DNA of 54,650 nt, taken from positions 1 to 54,650 of the forward strand of contig CAUJDW010000089.1 in assembly GCA_963169455.1 (NCBI GenBank), in the 5' to 3' direction. The position numbers and the translations under genes are program-made. The DNA is from Bacteroidota bacterium. GTDB lineage: Bacteria > Bacteroidota > Bacteroidia > Chitinophagales > Saprospiraceae. This document shows, piece after piece, positions 31,054-38,905 of the stretch. The notes under the pieces were generated by a model. That model saw only the letters and a program-made list of their open reading frames with translations. It did no database searches and was not told where the DNA came from. Numbering within the stretch: the first letter of the stretch is position 1; every line of letters starts with the position of its first letter.

Positions 31054-32769
31054 TCATTCCGGGCATGAAGATTTCAGGTTTTCCACATCCTTTATCAATT
31101 CGTCAATATCCAAATCATGCTCATCTAAAAACCTGAAAATGATTGATTTGCTCGGCAGAAAAACTAAATAGTTTTCTCCAAATCCCAGCATGTAGGTGGC
31201 TCTTGTTTTACACTTCTTTGTCTTTATCTCTTTCGACCAAAAGGAGTGGCTGTAGCGCTGCCCTCTGAAGTCGTTGTTGGTAGTGTATCCATTCCACCCG
31301 GTTTTCCCAAAGGCTTCCTTTACCCTTTCTTTATTTAAGATTTGTTGTCCTTCATAGCTGCCTTCATTGGCAAACAACAAAGCTATTTTGGCAGCTTCAT
31401 CTATTGTGGGTAATGCGCCGTATGCCAGAATTGGAATTTCCCTGGCTTCATCTTTTTCCATAGTATGCAACACAGTGAAATGTTCCGCGCCAATAGGAAC
31501 AAGTACGTTTTCATGCACCAGGCTCCAGTAATTAGCCTCTTTACCTTCCTTTTCTTCTACATATTTCTGCAAGGCATAAGATAAGACAAACAGGTTTGTG
31601 GAAGCGTAATTGAATTTTTCACCCGGAGCTTCAGGAGCATCCCCAAGCTTGGCAATATTATGGATGGCTTCCTCTGCCGTTTCGGCAATGATAAGTGTAC
31701 TAAACAGGCGTTCGGCATCTTCACCACCAGCGGTTCCGGTAACCATATTGAGGGTATGGCCGAAAGTGGCCCCTTGCCAGCCATCGTGATTGGCCAATGC
31801 GGGTACATAGTCAGTAATGAGTGCATTGAATACCTCTTCTTCGTATCGTTCCTCAAAATACATGAGCGCCAATGCGCCAGCCATGCTTTTGGTGACAGAA
31901 TATACCCCGTGACGCATATCATCAGGATAAGGGTACAGGCCCTGACGGGTTTTGGGTGGATGCAGGTAGAGCTTTTCATTCATCCAGACAGCTCCCAAAC
32001 TCGTAGGAGCATTGGTATATATCATTTGCTCAAAGTAATCAGCTACTTCATGATTGGAATCAATGTCACTCAGGGGATGGACAGGGAGCCTTCCCGCTTT
32101 TGCCTGGAGGTGTTGTTCTATGGTTTGAATGGAGTCTGCAAATTGCTTCTTCTCAAATTCAGCAGGCAAAATGCCGCTAATGTTGCCTAATTGCCTGTCA
32201 TTAATATCAGCTGTTTCCTGGCTGCATTGCAGGCAAACATTACTAATGGCATCTGTTTTGTAAATGAAGGTTGCTACACAATTCCTGGCTTGCCCCACCC
32301 ATCTATCCGTTAATGTAAGAGGAAATGAAGCACGGCTCCATTCTCCATCTTCTTCTTCATGCCAAACTTTTCCTGTTCCAACTATTACATCCCAATAGCT
32401 ATTGCTTTGATGCCTGGTGATAATTTTCTCTTTTACGCGGGGAATCAATTCTCCATTATTTGAAATAAATTCCACCTGGAGTTTCGGGAAGATATTTTCT
32501 CCGGGATAAAATTCTTTTTCCTTTGGATAAATCAATTCAGTATCGGTGAATGATATTGAACCCGAGAACGCAACGGGTGCTTTTTGAGCCCACTCTGGTT
32601 TTGCGAAGTAACTCATATCCATTAGGTCAAAATAGGCCCCTTCCAGCAGCTGTTCAACTGTCAGTTGATCTCGGGGTTCCTTCAGGCATGGGCCTTCCCA
32701 TCGGACTGGTTTGTCCTGGCAGGAATTAACCAGTATAATGAAGAACAGGAGTACCGTAAATATTTTCAT
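31054..32769 (-). CDS. Beta-lactamase-family serine hydrolase lipoprotein
   Basis: 571 residues, AT-rich. The lipoprotein signal MKIFTVLLFFIILVNSC is followed by an N-terminal region of about 240 residues of unknown fold, then a class C beta-lactamase-like domain. The catalytic Ser is in SVTK (291-294) within MRHGVYSVTKSMAGALALMYF, and the second motif region is in EKFNYASTNLFVL, where the usual YxN reads YAS. The late HxG/KTG motif is not obvious; TRATYMLGFGENYLVF is in the right place. It is probably an esterase or peptidase attached to a membrane. No T9SS tail, unlike the other serine hydrolase of the window. Confidence 0.8.
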   Translation of the reverse strand: MKIFTVLLFFIILVNSCQDKPVRWEGPCLKEPRDQLTVEQLLEGAYFDLMDMSYFAKPEWAQKAPVAFSGSISFTDTELIYPKEKEFYPGENIFPKLQVEFISNNGELIPRVKEKIITRHQSNSYWDVIVGTGKVWHEEEDGEWSRASFPLTLTDRWVGQARNCVATFIYKTDAISNVCLQCSQETADINDRQLGNISGILPAEFEKKQFADSIQTIEQHLQAKAGRLPVHPLSDIDSNHEVADYFEQMIYTNAPTSLGAVWMNEKLYLHPPKTRQGLYPYPDDMRHGVYSVTKSMAGALALMYFEERYEEEVFNALITDYVPALANHDGWQGATFGHTLNMVTGTAGGEDAERLFSTLIIAETAEEAIHNIAKLGDAPEAPGEKFNYASTNLFVLSYALQKYVEEKEGKEANYWSLVHENVLVPIGAEHFTVLHTMEKDEAREIPILAYGALPTIDEAAKIALLFANEGSYEGQQILNKERVKEAFGKTGWNGYTTNNDFRGQRYSHSFWSKEIKTKKCKTRATYMLGFGENYLVFLPSKSIIFRFLDEHDLDIDELIKDVENLKSSCPE

Positions 32770-32890
32770 AACATCAATCTGTTTGCCAAATACGCAAGGG
32801 CCAGGATATTCCTGTTCCGGGGCGAAGATGTTTTCCGTTTTGGCAGGCCCGGATTCCTGCCAATCTCCGCCATTACTTATTTAAATTACG

Positions 32891-33151
32891 CTATTTCAAA
32901 TGTTTTTCCAGGGGTTCATTTCCTTTAGGTTTTTTTAACAGCCTGTAAATAAAAAACAAAGGGATCAGGGTAAGAAAACCCCAGGTGTTTTTCGCAGCGC
33001 TGTAAATTATGACTCCAATCATAAACCCTATTAATCCAGCATGAATTATGGAAGATGATTTCCTTTTTTTTGCTTCTTCCAATAATTCCTGGCCGGTTAA
33101 TTCAGATCGTTCTTTCTGTTCCATTTGTATTGATTTGTCGTAACTGTTCAT
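32891..33151 (-). CDS. Small two-helix membrane protein
   Basis: 86 residues from ATG 33151, or 77 from the in-frame ATG at 33124 (MEQKERSELTGQELL); the first ATG abuts the palindromic element at 33152. A charged N-terminus (LTGQELLEEAKKRKSSS) is followed by two hydrophobic helices, IIHAGLIGFMIGVIIYSA and WGFLTLIPLFFIYRLL, with a basic tail. Similar small proteins are common next to unrelated genes in Flavobacteriia and Saprospiria. Function unknown. AT-rich like its neighbours. Confidence 0.7.
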   Translation of the reverse strand: MNSYDKSIQMEQKERSELTGQELLEEAKKRKSSSIIHAGLIGFMIGVIIYSAAKNTWGFLTLIPLFFIYRLLKKPKGNEPLEKHLK

Positions 33152-33263
33152 GGCTCCTTCAGCGGCAATCCGGAACGCGGGCCTGTGGCCCGCGACGCAG
33201 GCAGAGCCCCTCCCGAGGCCCAGTGATTATCACTTCGTGGGCCACAGGCCCGCGTTCCAACCT
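33152..33263 (-). repeat. 112-bp double-hairpin element, copy 2 (inverted)
   Basis: Reverse-complement copy of 28810-28921. Hairpins GCGGGCC-TGT-GGCCCAC and GCGGGCC-ACA-GGCCCGC, with outer arms GGAACGCGGGCC / GGCCCGCGTTCC. Together the two copies bracket 28922-33151. Confidence 0.85.
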
Positions 33264-33282
33264 AAATAGTTCCAATTTGTCT

Positions 33283-34041
33283 TTATTTTTTCGTATTTGG
33301 TGTACTGGCGCCGTTTGTTATAATTGCAGCCGACGAGCTCAGCAGCTTCCCCTCCTCATCCCAGCTGGCGGCCTCATCGCGGGCGGGGTTGGCGCACTTG
33401 GCCAGCCAGTCCGCATCGTACGACAGGCCGTGCTCCGCCAGGATGTCATCGGGGACGCCATCCCAGTTGTTGGGGACGTTGCCCTTGTAGCCCAGGCTTT
33501 CGATGCCCGTTTTGGTGGTGTAATAGCCCGAGATCACCAGGCTGCGCAGCAGGCTGAAAAAGGCTACGCCCTGTTGCAGCCCGGGCGCCTCCTCATTGGG
33601 CAGCGCGATCTCGTCCAGCAGTTGCTTCTGCTGTTCGGGGCTGCAGGCCGAAAATTCGGCGCTGAACAGGCGGTTGGCGCGGCTGTTCAGCCACATCATG
33701 CCGCCACGGAGGGGCAACTGGTGCTCGGGAATGTCCCTGGCGATGAACTCGATAAATTCGGGGACGCCGGCATCGACAGCGGAGCCGTACTGCCCGTCGG
33801 CCGGCAGGATAATGCCACAGAGCAGGCTGAGCATGGCCATTTCCGTTTCCGTAAAAAAGGTTTCGCCCATCAGCTCCTCGTCCCGGAGCTTCTCTGCCGG
33901 CGTGCGCCCGTAGCCCTCCGATTCTTCGGCGGGAGGCAGGGCCGTTTCCCCCTCTTTTTCATCGATGCGGCAGCCCGCCAGCAGCGCGCCGCCCGCCAGG
34001 GAGCCCAAAAGCAATGATTTTATGGTGTCTCTGCGGTCCAT
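33283..34041 (-). CDS. Gluconate 2-dehydrogenase subunit 3 family protein
   Basis: 252 residues. The N-terminus MDRRDTIKSLLLGSLAGGALLAGC combines a twin-arginine-like start with a lipobox. The body has the family features EMAMLSLLCGIILPADGQYGSA (where the metal or cofactor-proximal segment lies), GVPEFIEFIARDIPEH and FFSLLRSLVISGYYTTKTG. This small subunit is needed for export and stability of the large FAD subunit, whose gene ends 2 nt upstream on the same strand. The third, cytochrome c subunit of classical enzymes is not encoded nearby; the internal-haem PQQ enzyme at 8630 is unrelated. Confidence 0.87.
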   Translation of the reverse strand: MDRRDTIKSLLLGSLAGGALLAGCRIDEKEGETALPPAEESEGYGRTPAEKLRDEELMGETFFTETEMAMLSLLCGIILPADGQYGSAVDAGVPEFIEFIARDIPEHQLPLRGGMMWLNSRANRLFSAEFSACSPEQQKQLLDEIALPNEEAPGLQQGVAFFSLLRSLVISGYYTTKTGIESLGYKGNVPNNWDGVPDDILAEHGLSYDADWLAKCANPARDEAASWDEEGKLLSSSAAIITNGASTPNTKK

Positions 34042-34043
34042 GC

Positions 34044-35762
34044 TCAGAGGTTTTGCTTTTTCAGTTGATCAATGATGTAGTCCGATGTGCGCCAGGCCAG
34101 GGCGAGAATGGTCCAGGTGGGGTTTTTGTCCGCCTGGGAAACGAAGGGGCCGCCGTCCACGACAAAGACGTTCTTCACGTCGTGCAGTTGTTCGAACTCG
34201 TTGACGACCGACCGCTTCGGGTCCTTGCCCATGCGGGTGGCGCCCACTTCGTGGATGATCATGCCGGGCGCCAGAAGCCCGTAGTCTTCCTCTTTGCCCG
34301 GCGTGGGCCCGATGCGCTGCCCGCCCATGTGGTGGAAAATCTCGTTGAAGGTCTCCTGCATGTGTTTGGCCTGCCTGCGTTCCTGCTCCGTCCACTTGTA
34401 GTGGAAGCGCAGCACGGGTATCCCGAATTCATCGACGGTGTCGGGGTCGATCTCGCAGTAGTTGTCTTCCCGGGCGATGCTTTCCCCTCTTCCCGACAAG
34501 CCGACCACCGCGCCGTAGTAGCGGCGCACCTCGTCGCGCAGGCCGGGCCCGTAGCTGCCGCCGGCATCCCCGAAGAACTGGTTCATCTGGGTGATGTCAA
34601 AGCCGAAGCCGTAGGATGGCATTTCCATCCCGCCCCAGATCTCGATGTGGTAGCCCCGGGCGAAATCGAGCTTTTTGTTGTCCAGCCACCAGGGAGAATA
34701 TACGTGGAATCCGCCGACGCCGTCTTCGTTGTAGGTTTTCCGGTTCATCAGGGCCGGCACGAAGGCGGCGCCCGAAGCGCCGGTGGAGTCGTGCAGGTAT
34801 TTGCCCACCAGCCCGCTGCTGTTGCCCAGCCCGTCGGGGTGCAGCCGGCTCCTGGAGTTCAGCAGGATGCGCGCCGAACTGCATGCGGAGGCCGCCAGCA
34901 CGATCACCTTGCCGTTGAGCTGGTATTCCTTTCGGTCTTCCTTGTTGATGTAGGACACCCCCACGGCCTTGCCTGCCTCATTGGTGACGACTTCGCGCGC
35001 CATGGCGTTGACGAAGAGTTCGATCCTGCCGCCCGACTTTTGCGCCGGGAAGATCAGGCAGGTCTGGGCGGAAAAATCGGCGTGCACCATGCAGCCCCGC
35101 CCGCACTGGCTGCAGAAAAAACAGACGCCGCGATCGTTATTGATGCGCTTGGTCAGAATGGACAGCCGGCCGGGAATAACCGTCACCTTAGCCTTGCGGG
35201 CAGCCTGGATGTAATACAGCTCGTGCAGCCGGGGCTTGGGCGGCGGCAGGAAATAGCCGTCGGGCTCATTGGGCAGGTTTTCCCGGCTGCCGAAAACGCC
35301 TATCAGCTTGTCAACCCGGTCGTAATAAGGCTTCACATCCTCATACCCGATGGGCCAGTTGTCGCCCAGGCCGTCGATGTCCTTCCTCTTGAAATCCTTT
35401 GGCCCGAACCGCAGGGAAATGCGCCCCCAGTGGTTGGTGCGCCCGCCCAGCATGTGCGCCCGGAACCACTCGAACTGAGTGCCCGGAGCGCGGGTGTAGG
35501 GCTCGCCTTCGATCTCCCAGCCCCCATACGCGGCGTCAAAATCGCCAAAGGGGCGGGTGGTGGGCGCTCCCCGGCGCGGTGATTCCCAGGGCCAGCGCAG
35601 TTGCGTCCGCTGCTTGGGGTCGGCCGGGTCGAAGTAAGGGCCGGCCTCCAGCACAGCCACGTCCAGCCCCGCTTCCGACAGGACTTTGGCAGCCATGCCG
35701 CCCCCGGCGCCGGAACCGACGATGACGACATCGTACTCTTTTGTGGATGTTTTAATTTGCAT
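34044..35762 (-). CDS. GMC oxidoreductase, FAD-dependent dehydrogenase large subunit
   Basis: 572 residues. The FAD-binding Rossmann motif VVIVGSGAGGGMAAKVL (residues 12-28) and VAVLEAGP open the protein. The segment LGGRTNHWGRISLRFGPKD is typical of the gluconate/sugar dehydrogenase branch. CFFCSQCGRGCMVHADF carries a Cys cluster seen in these enzymes. The C-terminal half has YHIEIWGGMEMPS, and the GMC_C part has GATRMGKDPKRSVVNEFEQLHDVKNVFVVDGG with the active-site His region HEVGATRMG. It oxidises a sugar or polyol in the periplasm with help from the subunit-3 protein. The exact substrate is unknown. No own signal peptide; it is probably co-exported with the twin-arginine partner. Confidence 0.9.
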   Translation of the reverse strand: MQIKTSTKEYDVVIVGSGAGGGMAAKVLSEAGLDVAVLEAGPYFDPADPKQRTQLRWPWESPRRGAPTTRPFGDFDAAYGGWEIEGEPYTRAPGTQFEWFRAHMLGGRTNHWGRISLRFGPKDFKRKDIDGLGDNWPIGYEDVKPYYDRVDKLIGVFGSRENLPNEPDGYFLPPPKPRLHELYYIQAARKAKVTVIPGRLSILTKRINNDRGVCFFCSQCGRGCMVHADFSAQTCLIFPAQKSGGRIELFVNAMAREVVTNEAGKAVGVSYINKEDRKEYQLNGKVIVLAASACSSARILLNSRSRLHPDGLGNSSGLVGKYLHDSTGASGAAFVPALMNRKTYNEDGVGGFHVYSPWWLDNKKLDFARGYHIEIWGGMEMPSYGFGFDITQMNQFFGDAGGSYGPGLRDEVRRYYGAVVGLSGRGESIAREDNYCEIDPDTVDEFGIPVLRFHYKWTEQERRQAKHMQETFNEIFHHMGGQRIGPTPGKEEDYGLLAPGMIIHEVGATRMGKDPKRSVVNEFEQLHDVKNVFVVDGGPFVSQADKNPTWTILALAWRTSDYIIDQLKKQNL

Positions 35763-36026
35763 AGGATGCAGATTTGCAGAAGGTGGTTTTGATTTTCAGG
35801 CCCGTAAGGTAAAAAAAAGTGGGAAAATGGCGATTCCGTATTTTGCCGGGCCCCGCGCCGCTACTGAATGGCTGCCCGCCTCCGCGTTCTTCGCGTACCA
35901 AAAAAGCAAAGCCCAAATTTCGGGCATCCCTGAAAAGTAATTTTTACCTTTATCCTCACACCTGAACCCGCCCATCCTGCCAAATTCCTTTAGCGATAAA
36001 TAATTCAGCCAACAATACCGGATACT

Positions 36027-38366
36027 ATGCAAAGCAATAAGCTCACTTACCCCCTGGCCCTCTTCTGCGCCATTATCCTCGCCCTGGCTTTGGCCGGCTG
36101 CAGCCCCCGGTGGGCCGAGGCCCTGAAAGAGGGCGGCTTGGCCTTCATTGCCAACGAAGGCGGCCCCACCCTGGGCTACTCGCCCGCATCGGGCGTGGCC
36201 ATCCTCACCGTGGACCGCTACGCATTCAAGGACCTGAACAAAAACGGAAAACTCGATAAATACGAAGACTGGCGCCTGCCGGCCGAAGAACGCGCCGCCG
36301 ACCTGGCCTCCAAAATGACCAAAGAGCAGATCGCCGGGCTCATGCTCTACAGCGGCCACCAGCGGATACCCGGCGGCGGCTTCCGGGGCGGCGGAACCTA
36401 CAACGGCAAACCCTTCGAAGAAAGCGGCGCCAAAGCTGCCGACTTAACCGACCAGCAAAAGAAATTCCTCACCGACGACAACCTCCGGCACGTGCTGATC
36501 ACTTCGGTGGAGAGCCCGGAAGTGGCCGCCGAGTGGAACAACAATGTGCAGGCGCTCGTCGAAGGCATCGGGCTGGGCATCCCCGCCAACAACAGCTCGG
36601 ACCCCCGCCACGAAGCCGCTGCCGATGAAGAATACGTGCTGGGCGCCGGCGGCAAAATTTCCCGCTGGCCAACTTCCATCGGCCTGGCCGCTAGTTTCGA
36701 CCCCGCCCTGGTGCGCCGGTTCGGGGAAATCGCCTCCAGAGAATACCGCGCCCTGGGCATCGCCACCGCCCTGTCGCCGCAGGTCGACCTGGCTACCGAC
36801 CCGCGCTGGTACCGCTTCAGCGGCACATTCGGCCCCAGCCCCGAATTGTCCACCGACATGGCCCGGGCTTATGTGGATGGCTTCCAAACCTCTTCCGGAG
36901 ACAAGGAAATCACCTCCGGCTGGGGCTACGAAAGCGTAAACGCCATGGTCAAACACTGGCCCGGAGGAGGCGCCGGCGAAGGCGGCCGCGACGCCCACTA
37001 CGGCTTCGGCAAATACGCGGTCTTCCCGGGAAACAATCTCCAAACCCACATGAAACCCTTCATCGAAGGGGCTTTCGCACTGGAAGGGGGCACGGGGCAG
37101 GCCGCCGCAGTCATGCCATATTACACCATTTCCTCCGGGCAGGACCCTTCGGGCGAAAACGTGGGCAACGCCTTCAGTAAATACTTCATCACCGATCTGC
37201 TTCGCGAAAAATACGGCTACCAGGGCGTGGTGTGCACCGACTGGGGCGTCACCCGCCCCGATGCCGGAATGGCGGTTTTCGGGCAGACGCCCTGGGGCGT
37301 CGAACACCTCACGGAAGCCGAACGGCACTACCGGGTGCTGATGGCCGGCTGCGACCAGTTCGGCGGCAACAACGAGGCCGGGCCCGTCCTGGAAGCCTAC
37401 CAGATGGGCGTGGCGGAATTCGGCGAGGCATTTATGCGCGCCCGCTTCGAACAATCGGCCGTGCGGCTGCTGAAAAACATCTTCCGCGTGGGCCTCTTCG
37501 AAAACCCCTACCTGAATGTGGCCGAAACCAAAGCCCTGGTCGGCAACAAGGACTTCATGGCCGCCGGCTATGAGGCCCAGCTAAAATCCATTGTACTGCT
37601 GAAAAACAAGGGGGGCGTGCTGCCGGCAAAAAAGGAACAGACAGTGTATATCCCCGAGCGCTATTTCCCCGCCACCCAAGGCTTTTTCGGGCCCGGCTCG
37701 CCGGAAAAACGGGAAAGGCCCATCAAATTGGAACTGGCCGGCAAGTACTTCAGGGTAAGCACCGACCCCGCCGCCGCTGATTTCGCCCTGGTGGTGATCG
37801 ACGACCCGGACAACGGCCGCACCGCCGGCTACAGCGCCGAGGACGCCAAAAACGGCGGCAACGGCTTCCTGCCCATCAGCCTGCAGTACGAGCCCTACAC
37901 CGCCACGGAAGCCCGCGACCCAAGCCTGGCCGGCGACCCGCGCGAAGGGGATGTGCTGAACCGAACTTACAAAAACAAGTCCGCTACCGCCCGGAACGCC
38001 ACCGACCTCGAACTGGTGCTGAAAACCCGGCAGGAAATGGGCGACAAACCCGTCATCGTAGTACTGAAAATGAACAACCCCGCCGTGGTGGCCGGTTTCG
38101 AAAAGGAAATCGACGCCCTGCTCATCAACTTCGGCGTACAGGACCAGGCCATCCTGGATATCATCTCCGGAAAAGCGGAGCCCTCCGGGCTGCTGCCCCT
38201 CCAGATGCCGGCCAATATGGAAACGGTGGAAAAACAAATGGAAGACGTCCCCTTCGACATGGAAGTGCACCGGGACTCGGAAGGCCATGCCTACGATTTC
38301 GGCTTCGGCCTGAACTGGAAAGGCGTGATCCGGGATGAAAGGGTGCAGCGGTATAAGAAGAGGTGA
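36027..38366 (+). CDS. Glycoside hydrolase family 3 lipoprotein
   Basis: 779 residues. The lipoprotein signal ends in LALAGC. The GH3 N-terminal barrel shows GWGYESVNAMVKHWPGGGAG (KHWPG motif), LSPQVDLATDPRWYRFSGTFG and the nucleophile Asp405 in GVVCTDWGVT. The C-terminal alpha/beta sandwich follows (SIVLLKNKGGVLP, VIVVLKMNNPAV, LLPLQMPANMETVEKQ, FGFGLNW). An insert with EF-hand-like FKDLNKNGKLDKYEDWRLP near residue 70 is a calcium-site pattern common in Bacteroidota GH3 lipoproteins. It probably releases glucose or xylose from oligosaccharides at the membrane. TACCTTTA at 35945-35952 is a possible -7 box. Confidence 0.88.
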   Translation: MQSNKLTYPLALFCAIILALALAGCSPRWAEALKEGGLAFIANEGGPTLGYSPASGVAILTVDRYAFKDLNKNGKLDKYEDWRLPAEERAADLASKMTKEQIAGLMLYSGHQRIPGGGFRGGGTYNGKPFEESGAKAADLTDQQKKFLTDDNLRHVLITSVESPEVAAEWNNNVQALVEGIGLGIPANNSSDPRHEAAADEEYVLGAGGKISRWPTSIGLAASFDPALVRRFGEIASREYRALGIATALSPQVDLATDPRWYRFSGTFGPSPELSTDMARAYVDGFQTSSGDKEITSGWGYESVNAMVKHWPGGGAGEGGRDAHYGFGKYAVFPGNNLQTHMKPFIEGAFALEGGTGQAAAVMPYYTISSGQDPSGENVGNAFSKYFITDLLREKYGYQGVVCTDWGVTRPDAGMAVFGQTPWGVEHLTEAERHYRVLMAGCDQFGGNNEAGPVLEAYQMGVAEFGEAFMRARFEQSAVRLLKNIFRVGLFENPYLNVAETKALVGNKDFMAAGYEAQLKSIVLLKNKGGVLPAKKEQTVYIPERYFPATQGFFGPGSPEKRERPIKLELAGKYFRVSTDPAAADFALVVIDDPDNGRTAGYSAEDAKNGGNGFLPISLQYEPYTATEARDPSLAGDPREGDVLNRTYKNKSATARNATDLELVLKTRQEMGDKPVIVVLKMNNPAVVAGFEKEIDALLINFGVQDQAILDIISGKAEPSGLLPLQMPANMETVEKQMEDVPFDMEVHRDSEGHAYDFGFGLNWKGVIRDERVQRYKKR

Positions 38367-38383
38367 AAAGGTTGGGCGGCAGC

Positions 38384-38432
38384 GTCACGGGGTGGCTGAA
38401 CTGTGCATAATCCAGGCAAGCCACCCCGTGAC
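38384..38432. repeat. Palindromic element A (GTCACGGGGTGGCT/AGCCACCCCGTGAC)
   Basis: Perfect 14-bp arms with a 21-nt loop, 18 nt after the GH3 stop. Related copies are at 42876-42925 and 43036-43084. Confidence 0.88.
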
Positions 38433-38466
38433 TGGCCCCTGGAAGCCCGGCGCCTTGTCCTGGCAG

Positions 38467-38580
38467 GCTTTTCTCCGGCCGCACGGCTTCCCGGCTCTCT
38501 ACGATCTGGCGCCCGATTTCCCAATAGGCGTTGATGAGCGAACGGGTGACTTGCTGGAAGCGTACGAATACCTTTCCCTT
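38467..38580 (-). pseudogene. Possible remnant of a DUF1016/YhcG-type nuclease N-terminus
   Basis: A minus-strand frame reads FVRFQQVTRSLINAYWEIGRQ then IVESREA, which resembles the N-terminal helix pair of DUF1016 (YhcG) PDDEXK proteins (NxxxxxxYWEIGRxI). It lacks a plausible start and the catalytic C-terminal domain, and the frame degenerates on both sides. It is a weak but recognisable gene relic next to a restriction-modification gene. Confidence 0.35.
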
Positions 38581-38905
38581 GCCAGCCTGGAAGCAAACCT
38601 GGAAAAAGAAGTGGTGGGGCCGGCGGAGGAGAAGCTGGAGGCGTTGAAGGCAAAGCCATGAGTTACAGTTTCGCGGGTTGAGCACACATGCACAGGCACA
38701 AGTCACGGCCCGGCCAGTCGGTAGTGCCGCAGGTTGAGGATTTATAAAAGCTATTCACATGCCAGGGAGAGCTTGGCTCGTTTTTACGCATCGAGACGAA
38801 GCCTCTCGCCAACGGGGCGAGTACTCTAAAGCGAGAACAGCCGAGCTAAACCACCACAAATAAAAATATTTCCCTATTTTGGAAGCAGCTAGCAAATAGT
38901 TTCCC

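Noticed and set aside
31054-33151. AT-rich block as a prophage or integrative element
   Set aside because: No integrase, phage or conjugation genes and no tRNA attachment site; only inverted palindromic elements bracket it.
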